The position numbers and the translations under genes were made by a program. 36,903 nt of DNA from Salisapilia sapeloensis (Eukaryota; Oomycota; Peronosporomycetes; Peronosporales; Salisapiliaceae): NCBI GenBank assembly GCA_023334545.1, contig JAADVB010000192.1, positions 1 to 36,903 on the forward strand. Direction: 5' to 3'. Each line of letters opens with the position of its first letter. Position 1 is the stretch's first letter. A model generated the notes under the pieces. It saw only the letters and a list, made by a program, of their open reading frames with translations, ran no database searches and had not been told where the DNA came from. Shown here one piece after another: positions 1 through 8,985 of the stretch.

Positions 1-534
1 CGGATCTCGGAGCCCACCCGGCAGGTAGATGTCAATGTCAGGGCAGTCCTGTATCGCATCGTACACGTCCACGTCGTTTCGATCCACCAATTTGTAAAGT
101 TCTGCTGATGTCGCATTGCCTTGGTACGCAAAGTCCCATGGGATTATACTATCCTTACGTTCTATGCAAATCTCATGGAGAAGACTTAAATGGAGAATGT
201 CCTGCTTAGAAACCGGATCGCTCCAATTGGTCTGCATGACTCTCACCGGGTAGAATGACTCATCTTCTTCGGGTACGGTTGCAAGAAACCGCTTGAAAAA
301 GTCACCTTCCTCCTCATGTTCACCCGAGTAGTAAGCTGGAAAGTTGCGATCCCAATGGGAAGACTGGTGCTTTAGCTGTATGTAGTCATATCTGAATGAT
401 TGAGGGCTGCGTGGAGACCTCGTTGAAGAATTCCTTATCGCTTGCAGACCGGAAAGCTCAAGGTAGAATATGTACGCACCAACTATGCAAATGCTAATGA
501 GGAAGGCAAGTCGGTGACTCAGTGCTTTGTTCAT
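1..534 (-). CDS. Partial membrane-anchored glycosyltransferase paralogue (N-terminal 178 codons)
   Basis: An open frame without stops runs from an ATG at 534-532 down to base 1 and continues past the window edge. The first 30 residues contain one hydrophobic segment (about residues 8-27), suggesting a type II membrane anchor of the Golgi/ER kind. The rest matches the N-terminal half of the glycosyltransferase at 2623-4386. Shared landmarks include FL.TVP.ED, ILHLSLLHEICIERK and CPDIDIY.P...RDP. The catalytic half lies outside the window. Unlike the paralogue, this copy has no intron after the anchor; the first 534 bases read straight through. An initiator-like motif sits about 22 bp upstream. 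Donor sugar and acceptor are unknown. Confidence is high that it is a gene and a paralogue of its neighbour; the enzymatic role is inferred only through that paralogue. Confidence 0.82.
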   Translation of the reverse strand, partial: MNKALSHRLAFLISICIVGAYIFYLELSGLQAIRNSSTRSPRSPQSFRYDYIQLKHQSSHWDRNFPAYYSGEHEEEGDFFKRFLATVPEEDESFYPVRVMQTNWSDPVSKQDILHLSLLHEICIERKDSIIPWDFAYQGNATSAELYKLVDRNDVDVYDAIQDCPDIDIYLPGGLRDP

Positions 535-2622
535 TCTCGTCTTCACCAAATGTGCAGAAATGGTAGCGCTTGGTGGAATTAGACGTAAAAAAGAACAACT
601 GAGATGTACTGAGCCTTCGACATTTTTCAATTTCTAGTTATCAAGTATGTGCGCGGAGCCCACCCCTTCGCACCCTTGCGACTCCAACGGAGCAAGGTCT
701 CTCTATTTCTTTAATGTAATGACAACCCGGATATTCTACCTGATCCCTATTGCTTCCGACGGTATTTAACGTTTAAATTTTAATTGAGGATAGCAATGGA
801 GCTACGCTAATCTTGGGACTGTCCTGCTCTTTCGTTTGCATAAGCCGTTAAAGTTCCACTTCTACCTAACTTCAACATTTGGATACAGATGCACTTAGAA
901 GTGCTTAAACGATGTAAGTCCAGCATGTCGCGGAGCAAGCACTTAAATTGCAACAATTTACTTGAACACTTTGCTTCGGTGCAATACTGAAGAAGTCTCG
1001 CAATGTACCCGAAAGGTTAGCCGCAAACTGGTCAAATTTATTGGAACATGCGAAAAACTAATCAAAGCAATTGACAAAACGAGATCCCAAAGCGGTATTC
1101 GCTCTAGGTTACCAGGTCTGCAACCCTTTCGATCTACCGGTCATTAGCAATGTGCGCTTGCAGAGTGTTCAAAGTCAATTAAAGCGGGCTTGTTATTGGC
1201 ACTTGTGCAATGGGAAGCGACATGTTAACTAAAGTTGGAAAAAGTGGTCGAGCGGAGGATCGCAAGTGGTGGTAAGAGCCAACGCCTTCACAGGCTACAC
1301 CGTGCGATGATGTATATTTTAACGCGTAGATACAAAATTAAACTGTAAGTCTAATATAAATGGGTCAATGAGCTCTTGATGTCATACTAACACTCACTTC
1401 TCTAAATGAAGCAACATACTCAGGCTCTTTAAAGCGGATATCAACACACCAAGCTGTATTTATCTAGCATCTGGCGTGGCAACACAGCTTTAGTCACTAC
1501 CGAACTACAATCCGCCTTTGCTCGCTAAGATGTGGAGCCCGCAAATCTAAAAACACATATCAAGCCTGTGTATGCATATTACTTTATGCGCTCGCGTAAG
1601 CACTTGCTGTGTCTCTATTATTTTAGTCGATTCCCTTATGCGCTACGAACCACCATATCATAGTTTTCGTAGAGTAATCGACAAAATATGAGAAACTAAG
1701 CAAACTTATGGCAGAATGTGGGGTCGTCGACACGATGCGAGTTCAACTTCAAGCGAGCACAGCTAGACGAAGGAAGAAAAGAGATTTCAGATAGATGTAG
1801 GCTATTAAGCATAAGAAATATTCAGACTAGAAGGAAGTATAAGCAGAGTCTCAACTTAAGCAGGATCTTTAGAAACTTTCACCTCCTAGTTGGTCGATTT
1901 TAGAGCTTTCATATAGAACCCACTCATGACAGAGCTTCCGCTATCTTGTTGCATGAAGCATAACTGTAGAAGTGAGTCAAAAGGGCGTGTCTAAAGAAAC
2001 CAATATAAGAGTGGCACATTATATTACTAATGCTTTTCACCAATTTTACGCATTTTTGAGCGCGCAGAGAGCGGAAACACACCGGAGCGGAGCAATGGTT
2101 GTAGTTGTGGCGCGAGCTCGGAATATACCCCAGGAGAAGAGGAACCTTGTTTGGTTTTCTGGAACACTGTAGCGAAGCCTAGGTGGCGACTTGAATGCTC
2201 TCATCGGAGCGCAGCGACTCGAGCGCGTTCATTGGCTTTTAAACACGTTTTACTATGCGCAGACGCTACGAAACTTAGCATAAACGCTGCGAATATCTTT
2301 AACCCAAGACCTATAATTGGTGGTTCTAGCTAAAGCCAAACATGAATGCTTTAATTTCTTTTTCAACTGCAATTTCAGATAGCTCATTTCTGCTTTGCCA
2401 TGACATTCCGTGAATTGCTCGAAATGAAGCAAAATTCGTTTCGCTCATTTTATCTTTTTATTTTGTCTGGCATGCACATTGCGACTTAAGTTCGGCTCAG
2501 AAATGGATTATACACTAGTCCGTATGTTTTCGGGCAGGCGTACCTAGTAGCACGAATGCTGAAGACTGTTCAATTTCAAGTCGGCACGAAAGGCGAATTG
2601 GGCACTGAATCAGCAAATTTCA
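535..2622. other. 2.1-kb intergenic region between divergent glycosyltransferase genes
   Basis: AT-rich DNA with only short open frames (about 60 codons), most lacking an ATG and none resembling a known protein. It must carry both promoters. Two initiator-like motifs face the right gene: GCTCATTTCTGCTTTGC at 2382-2398 and GCTCATTTTATC at 2443-2454. Both lie 170-240 bp from the ATG at 2623, farther than usual. I see no tRNA or transposon. Confidence 0.5.
547..570 (-). promoter_or_regulatory. Candidate oomycete INR/FPR core promoter of the left glycosyltransferase
   Basis: On the minus strand the sequence reads CCATTTCTGCACATTTGG, fitting the oomycete initiator (YCAYTYY) followed by a flanking CA(T/A)TTT element. 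It ends about 15-25 bp before the ATG at 534, the short-leader position typical of oomycete genes. This is a motif match only; no transcript data. Confidence 0.45.
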
Positions 2623-4386
2623 ATGCACCGGCGATTATCGGACGCTTCGGCTATCGAAGACCTTGATAGCCCACCACTTGGAGAGAAGGAGGTATCCGAT
2701 TCAATTCCCAAGCGACGATCCACTGCGCCATTTCGTGTCATCGCGACACTTGCTCTTGCTGCGACTACCTTCCTCCTACTAGACCTCTCTGTATTGCACA
2801 GAGTCAGCCCCTACTATCTGCGCAGCAATTGTACGTGATATTTGATTTAAGCTACCATTCAACTTGTACTTATGCAGTGTCATGAAGCTTTAGCTTTAGA
2901 ATGGACAGAGTTTTTGTCGACGGTGCCTGCAGAAGATGGTGACTTCTACCCGCCTGGAATATTAGACTCCGAGTGGGCAAAACCAATTCCACATGAAGAT
3001 GCCATCCACCTCAGCATGCTCCATGAAGTCTGCGTTAATAGAACAGAAAGTATCATTTCATGGCACTATGGCGCTTCCAATGGTACTTTGACTACCATTG
3101 ACCGACACGACCCTTTGGTCGTGCAAGAGCTGAAAAAATGCCCTGACATCGACATCTACTCGCCAAGACTAAGAAGAGATCCTGGTTATTGCGAAGACGC
3201 CGTTGGATATGCAAAATGTACGATATCGCATGCCTAGTGCACTACTTTGTACTCATCTTATGGTAGATCTGGAGACGAGGCTTCTGCCGGAATGGGTGTT
3301 CAACTCCACCTTCATTGATCCCGAGACCGGGAAAGAAACAACTTATTTGCAGCTTTGTGCTGATAATCCAATCATCGTCTTTAATCACTATTGGGATGGC
3401 TATGTAGGGTCTCCAGAGTGGCCCAGTACCAAACCCATCTACGTGATGCCGAACATTGAGATGTACGAGCTCCGACCAGAGCACTATTGGAAGGTCGACA
3501 AAGTGCTGTGTAAGACGGCTGTGTGTGCTCGGAGAGTGCAGCAATGGTACGACCAAGAAGGGAATCCAAACAATGCTGAAGTTGTGTACACGAGACACAC
3601 TTCCTCCGACGTAGCAGCTTTAGCAAGACATCGGCTCGGAGACGACGATGTCAAGGAGAAGGATTTTGGTCACTTGGAGTTTACCCACATCAATGGCAAA
3701 AGGTACCATCGTGTCTCGTAAAGTATGATTCTTGACTAAGCGTATACCTTTGTAGCGTGCAGAAGAGTACCATTCAGATACTCCAGTGTTGGCTTTCACA
3801 ACCAGATCTACCGAATCTACACGTATACTTGCACCCAGAAAGATACACGGGCTACATGAGCAATGCTAAATTACGTGACTCGCTGTCCAAAGCCGATAAC
3901 ATTATCTTCCACTCTGGATTTCTCAGCTCCAATGACTTTGGTCGTATCCTATCCGAGTCGACCATGATGCTATGCCCAAGCGTCATGGAAGGATATGGGC
4001 ACTATATTAATCAGGCACGAGCTGCTGGCACGACCATTCTTACGACGGACGTCCCACCGATGAATGAATTGGTCACACCCGATTCTGGTGTCCGCATTAA
4101 CGTCAGTCGATATGGTGACAAGAAGCAGCTACTTGGCGGTGTCTTTGGTGGGAAAAAGGGATTGCACGGACTACCTGGACTTCGTGCTCGAGTGAAAGCG
4201 CCTGATGTCTGTCAAGGTGTACTAAAGATGGTGAGAACCAAGCAGCACGAACGAGTTCGGAAAGCCGAGGTCGCTCGGAAGCAATACAATATTGATGTAC
4301 GATTTTTCGCAGCGAAGATGAATGAGCTACGGACGAACGCTCGTCGGCAGCGAGAATATACAGAATCTTTGGTCATCATGCCGTAG
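2623..4386 (+). CDS. Membrane-anchored GT4-like glycosyltransferase, four exons
   Basis: Proposed exons are 2623-2830, 2894-3217, 3267-3702 and 3756-4386 (533 codons including stop). Introns have GTACGT, GTACGA and GTACCA donors; joins 2 and 3 give AK-YLETRLLPEWV and NGK-SVQKSTIQ. The first acceptor is uncertain: TTTAG at 2893 or AAG at 2887 both keep the frame, while the more canonical GCAG at 2877 shifts it. The N-terminus is a 36-residue tail followed by a hydrophobic anchor (about residues 37-56). The C-terminal half has the GT-B signature PSVMEGYGHYINQARAAG, resembling the donor-binding E-x7-E region of GT4 enzymes, then TTDVPPMNEL. It probably transfers a nucleotide sugar in the secretory pathway, but substrate and product are unknown. 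It is a divergent paralogue of the gene at 1-534. Confidence 0.8.
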
Positions 4387-5247
4387 TGTAGCGGAAAGAT
4401 AAATAGACTGAAACCTGCGTCGACAACAGCTTCCGTATAGCCTTTCCCTTCGTTTCAGCAAATGCTCCTATCTTCCTTTTGGGCAATCTCAATTACATCA
4501 GCTAATACGCAGTCCCAAGGACATGACAGTTTGACTTGACACTGCCGTTGATGCCACCTTGAGCTCGACGACCTTCATGTCTGAACACGAGATGATGGTA
4601 GTTGGATCATGAGGTTGGCACAAGTACAGTACACTCGGATAGTAGTTAAAAAAATTAATCGAGCGAAATTAAAGTTGACAACGTCCATTTAAATAGTCGA
4701 TTCGTTTAGGCATGCAATCCCAAGCGTTCTCAAAAAAGCATGACTGACGGGAGGAGATAGACGTTGCTAGGTTGATAGCAGTACTAAAATTACCATTTTA
4801 ATTATATCGTAGGCAAATGTCTTCGTGCACTCTAGCATCTATTACAAACAAACAAATAATCGTATATGTTTGTAGAGCTCACGCCATGCACATCGACATC
4901 ACCAATCGAACACTAGGCGTCCTTCCATCATAAGCAATTTATTACTCGAGATGAGCGACTTTAGCAGATAATACTACTTGGAGGAATGGCTTCTGTTAGA
5001 CATGGAGGACAAGGAGCAGATCGCATGTGGGCACCGAGAAGACGTACACCTTATAGATCCTAGGATCTATGAGAACTGAATATAAATGAGAAGGCAAATG
5101 ATGAGGAAGTGTGTGTGCGATATGGGATGCAGTCGACAAGCCGACGCTACAATGTAGCCGAGCAGTACTGTAAAATGTGGCGGCCATGCATTACAATATC
5201 AAGGTCATGAAAGACTTGTCCTATTGTTATTTATCTGTAGACGGTGC
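4387..5247. other. Intergenic region between glycosyltransferase and NOP10
   Basis: No supportable gene. The one minus-strand frame of 63 codons (4996-5187) has no recognisable content. The region holds the 3' flanks of two convergent genes and the perfect 18-bp palindrome at 5053-5070. Confidence 0.5.
5053..5070. repeat. Perfect 18-bp palindrome
   Basis: ATAGATCCTAGGATCTAT reads the same on both strands without a spacer. It lies about 180 bp beyond the NOP10 stop. It could be a protein-binding dyad or chance; an RNA hairpin would need a loop made from the central bases. Confidence 0.6.
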
Positions 5248-5500
5248 TTAAGTAAAAATCGGATCCGGAGTCTGCGTTGGCAAGAGTCCGAAGCGCTTCT
5301 TGGTGGTAATGCGCTCCTTGGAGAACTTGTCATCGGGCGAAAAGCGGGCTGGGTGGGCAGACTGGGTCGGAGTGCCTTCCGGATCCTCTTTCTATTGGCA
5401 GTTTCAGTTTTTGTTCCTATAAAGAATCCGCAGCATCCTAACATACCTTGAGCGTGTAGACGCGCTTGCCGTCGGAGCCAGTGTAGTACATGAGATGCAT
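5248..5500 (-). CDS. NOP10: H/ACA snoRNP subunit NOP10, two exons
   Basis: Exon 1 (5500-5447) encodes [19 protein letters not shown] 55-bp intron (5446-5392, GTATGT...AATAG) follows, then exon 2 (5391-5248). The 65-residue product matches NOP10 in size (64 residues in most eukaryotes) and order: N-terminal YY...G.RVYTLK, then [16 protein letters not shown], then ER.TTKKRF.LL.TQ near the C-terminus. NOP10 is an essential core protein of box H/ACA ribonucleoproteins. With dyskerin/Cbf5, NHP2 and GAR1 it directs rRNA and snRNA pseudouridylation and, in animals, telomerase assembly. It is head-to-head with Ran, 261 bp between start codons. The identification rests on a near-continuous motif match and a clean intron, so it is firm. 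Confidence 0.95.
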
Positions 5501-5761
5501 GGCTGGTTTTCGCTCTCTTTTATTCTGTTTAGTGTCTTCAATTTCAGCAATTTCTTTTTTTCAAAAAAATAAGTCGAGATGACTGGCCTGCTGGGCCTTG
5601 TTCATTAGACTCGGTTTTTGTATGGCGCGCGCCAAGTGTCTTGCCGTTTGTATGCCGTATGTGATTGGCTCTGCTGCCCTGAAAATAACAAATTCGCTCT
5701 TCCAACCCAAAGACGCGTCTCCCCCTAGTTAACTTTATTATCGTCTAGACGCTTCGCAACT
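5501..5761. promoter_or_regulatory. Bidirectional promoter region NOP10/Ran
   Basis: These 261 bp separate the NOP10 start (5500, minus) from the Ran start (5762, plus), so both promoters must fit here. Near the exact midpoint lies the 12-bp GC palindrome TGGCGCGCGCCA (5623-5634). There is no clear TATA box and no convincing initiator motif for either gene. Confidence 0.6.
5623..5634. repeat. 12-bp GC palindrome at the centre of the NOP10/Ran promoter
   Basis: TGGCGCGCGCCA is a perfect dyad, centred within a few bases of the midpoint between the two start codons, in otherwise AT-rich flanks. It may be a binding site for a shared activator. Confidence 0.5.
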
Positions 5762-6609
5762 ATGGTAAGCATCCTTCTCTTTAGTCTGGGTGCCATGAGA
5801 CCTCGAACGTGTTCCAACATGCTGTCTCGGGCGCTCATTTATGTACCCATTTACAATACCACTCGATCTCACACCTTTTGTCTTCATGAACACACAGGCA
5901 CAGCAACAAACGCCTGAATTTAAGCTCATCCTCGTCGGTGACGGTGGTGTCGGCAAAACGACGTTCGTGAAACGCCACTTGACGGGTGAATTCGAAAAAA
6001 AGTACGTCGCGACGCTCGGTGTCGAAGTCCACCCGCTCGTCTTCCACACCAACTTCGGCCCGATCCGCTTTAACTGCTGGGATACGGCCGGTCAGGAAAA
6101 GTTCGGTGGTCTCCGTGACGGATACTACATCCAGGGCCAATGCGCCATCATTATGTTCGACGTCACGTCCCGTATTACGTACAAGAACGTCCCGAACTGG
6201 CACCGTGACCTCTTCCGTGTGTGTGAAAACATCCCGATCGTCCTCTGTGGTAACAAGGTCGAGGTCAAGGACCGTAAGGTGAAGGCCAAGCAGATCACGT
6301 TCCACCGCAAGAAGAACCTGCAGTACTTTGACATTTCGGCTAAGAGCAACTACCAGTTCGAAAAGCCCTTCCTCTGGCTAGCGCGCAAGCTCGTCGGGTA
6401 CGTATTCGCTTCCATATTCGGTTTTTGACATCTTGTTCACCAGTTTTGTTTTTGTTTCTAACAGTGACAACAACCTGGCCTTCGTCGAGGCGCCGGCGCT
6501 CGCACCCCCTGAGGTGTCCATCTCGCAGGAGCAGATGCAGCAGATTGAAAAGGAACAGTTGGAGGCTGCCGCTGCCGCCCCACTCCCGGAGGAAGATGAT
6601 GACATTTAA
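5762..6609 (+). CDS. RAN: Ran GTPase (nuclear transport), three exons
   Basis: Exons are 5762-5764 (the ATG alone), 5898-6397 and 6465-6609, giving 215 residues, the usual Ran length. Joining the lone ATG (GTAAGC donor, CACAG acceptor) yields [18 protein letters not shown]. The alternative is an ATG at 5886 giving MNTQAQQQ. The second intron (67 bp) restores [17 protein letters not shown] motifs are GDGGVGKTT (about 15-23), DTAGQ (63-67, catalytic Gln67) and SAK (148-150). The tail ends in acidic EEDDDI as in other Ran proteins. Ran sets the nuclear/cytoplasmic gradient used by importins and exportins and acts in spindle and envelope assembly. Oddity: the guanine-specificity motif reads NKVE (120-123), where Ran normally has NKVD. 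Confidence 0.96.
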
Positions 6610-6685
6610 ATCGGGTGCTTTTTGTCCACAAATCCACGCGACAAGAATACAACCATCGATTTTCTCTTTTCTTTATTCCATCTCA

Positions 6686-7100
6686 TTAAAGGTTATTCCC
6701 ATTGTCCTGGTTTTTTGCGTTGCCTGTTAAACGACGGAATTTCTGGGCGATTTCATCAAACTCCGTTGACAGATCGTCGAGGCAGTTCGCGAGTGCTTCA
6801 ACAGGAGACGATGAATCGTTCGTCTGGACGCGGACGACAATGTCGTGGTTGAGTGGGTGAGGGTGCTGATACCCACTGAAGCTTACGTTCGGATCCCGTA
6901 GCAGTTGCCTAGTTTACCATCAGTACAATAGAATTGATGGTAGGAAGAAAAGCATACATTCGAACGAGATTGCCAACAGTGTGGTCTTCTCGCAAAATCT
7001 TGAATCGACCAGCGTTCGAAATCTTCGTGTCCTTCTCGTACGTCACTTTCTGAGAGCCTTCTGGCAACAGGTACGAGTCACTACGAGGTGGAGCGTTCAT
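6686..7100 (-). CDS. RPB11: DNA-directed RNA polymerase II subunit RPB11, two exons
   Basis: Exon 1 is 7100-6958 and exon 2 is 6908-6686, separated by a 49-bp intron (GTATGC...CTAG). The 121-residue product matches RPB11 (about 117-120 residues). It begins MNAPP.SDSYLLPEG.QKVTYEKDTK and continues NAGRFKI.REDHTVGNLVRM across the splice into QLLRDPNVSFSGYQHPHPL, then HDIVVRVQT. This is the alpha-like fold that dimerises with RPB3 to nucleate Pol II assembly. Its stop codon lies only 76 bp from the Ran stop, tail-to-tail, so 3' UTRs probably overlap. Upstream, 209-326 bp separate it from the divergent Angel-like gene depending on that gene's start. Without the intron, exon 1 runs into an unrelated short tail. 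Confidence 0.95.
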
Positions 7101-7426
7101 CTTGTCGTCTCAAATGGAAGCTAGGGGATGCGAGACAGCGGGCAGACGCAGCAAAACCAGGTCGCACCAAATTGTGTTTGCTTTCGTTGTTTCCAGTGCT
7201 CTTTACGTCAAATCAAATTCATCCAAAATAATGTTTACTGCGAATAATACAAATCCAAAGTCAAGTCTTAGAATTATGACATCTATTTAACATAAAAGAA
7301 CAAAATAGGATGCATACCATATTATTTACCACTCGAGGACATACGTTATGGTGGACACAATGCTGCATGGATTGGGACGACAACAAATTGTGCAACGACC
7401 CGTGGACATTAGAGACTAGAGGTGCC

Positions 7427-8935
7427 ATGGCCGACGCGAAGGCTACGAGGAGACCAAATGCTGGTCCGAAGCATGGGTACCATAAGAGGAGACAGCCACC
7501 GCAGCGAGGAAAAAATTTTCGACGCAATTGGACTACGTACGTACCGGCGTCGACACTAGAGGACGGTGCTGAATCGCCATTTCGCCTCTGCTGCTTCAAT
7601 GTCTTGGCCGACTACTTGGCCACTAGTCATACGGAGATGTACCCAGGCTCAGACGTTGAATGGAGCCATCGTCGAGGTTTGCTTTTGAAAGAGATCTTTA
7701 AGCTCGATCCAGACATTATCTGTCTGCAGGAAGTCGACCACTTTGAAGACTTTTTCCAGCCAGAGTTGGAAGAGGTATCTCTATCACTAAAGACTATCGC
7801 TTTATACACAATTGACGAATATGTGGATGTATAGAATGGGTACAGTGGGTTTTACAAGCAAAGGTGATTTATTGATATATCGATCTATCGTGTCCAGTTT
7901 AGACTAACGTGATGTCTTTTCAGAACGGGTGAGACGACGGAAGACGGATGTGCCATCTTTTTTAAGCGTGCCAAGTTCGATGCTATCCAAGTCCTTCCGA
8001 TTGAGCTTTTCCAGAGCGAAGAGTCGACACTCAACCGCCATAACGTCGCTTTGGCTCTTGTCCTACAGCCTATCACCAAGACATTATCGCCACCTACTCC
8101 ATTCGTTGTCGCGACCACCCACATCTTGTTCAATCCAAACGTACACGTTCATACTTTACAAGTATATCACCTATCTGATGTCTTTGGAAATAGAGAGGAG
8201 AGGTTAAACTAGCACAGTTGCAATGGCTGCTGCAGTATTTGTCCAACGTCATCGGCGCACCAGTCGACGGAGACGACGAACCAAAGTTAGGGAGTGAGAA
8301 GAGAATGCCGCTAATCCTCGCTGGAGACTTCAACTTGACGCCTCAAAGTGCCTTATACGAGTACTTGAGTCGAGGCGAGCTGAACCTAACTGGACTCTCT
8401 CGACACGTCCTCAGTGGTCAGGACTATTCGTCCGATAAACCTTATCAAGTAACACAACAATTCGTCTTAGACACACACACACACTTACATGTACACTAGC
8501 GACTGCTGTATAAACGCGGTCGAGAGAAAGATCCGAGTCGACACAAGAACTGTGGCACGGCAGCACTCCGCTTTAATCCGTCCGAAGCCAACCGGACTCA
8601 CTCGGACTTTCCTGAAGAAACAGTCTCGCACAACGTACGTCTTCCTCTACTATCTAAAATTCATACATCTTACATCTTGCTTCTAGTTGGGCCTGTCGAG
8701 TGCGTACGCTCAGAACCCGACGGACGAGTGCACGGGCGAACCAGCTTACACGACGTTCCACTCGAGATCCAAGATCACGGTTGACTACCTCTGGTACACC
8801 AACGCCAACCTCCGTTGCTGCGGCGTGCTGGAGACAATCCCGATCGGTCTCCTCCTCTCGGCATCCGACCCGTTGCCAAGCGGAAACCTCGGCAGCGACC
8901 ACCTATCGCTCGTGGCAGACTTTCAATTGACATAA
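7427..8935 (+). CDS. Angel/CCR4-type endonuclease-exonuclease-phosphatase (EEP) protein, six exons
   Basis: Proposed exons are 7427-7774, 7835-7863, 7924-8140, 8194-8448, 8500-8634 and 8687-8935 (410 residues). I chose the ATG at 7427 for its GCCATGG context; an in-frame ATG at 7310 would add 39 residues. Exon 2 is only 29 nt (NGYSGFYKQ). EEP landmarks are RLCCFNVLADYLA, PDIICLQEVDHFE (metal-binding Glu), TGETTEDGCAIFFKR, LNRHNVALALVLQP, THILFNPNRGEVKLAQL, LAGDFNLTP, VDYLWYT and GSDHLSL (catalytic His). RHNV and FNPxRGxVKLAQL are typical of Angel proteins, a CCR4 branch lacking the leucine-rich repeats. Known members include mRNA deadenylases and, for ANGEL2, a 2',3'-cyclic phosphatase; the activity here cannot be decided. 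An (AC)7 microsatellite lies in intron 4. It ends 50 bp from the next gene's stop. Confidence 0.88.
8471..8484 (+). repeat. (AC)7 microsatellite in intron 4 of the Angel-like gene
   Basis: Seven AC units lie within the 51-bp intron 8449-8499, a possible length-variable site. Confidence 0.85.
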
Positions 8936-8985
8936 ACTCTCATTTGCTTAAGCCACGTGCTGTATTGACATCCTACGACATCTAC

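Noticed and set aside
962-2333. Four plus-strand frames of 60-66 codons between the glycosyltransferases
   Set aside because: Mostly non-ATG starts, no protein-like pattern or splice support; lengths expected by chance.
5205-5451. Plus- and minus-strand frames of 75-79 codons over NOP10
   Set aside because: They read through the intron or antisense of NOP10; the spliced gene explains the region.
5835-6305. 156-codon minus-strand frame opposite Ran
   Set aside because: Shadow of a strongly codon-biased gene; low-complexity, no known motif.
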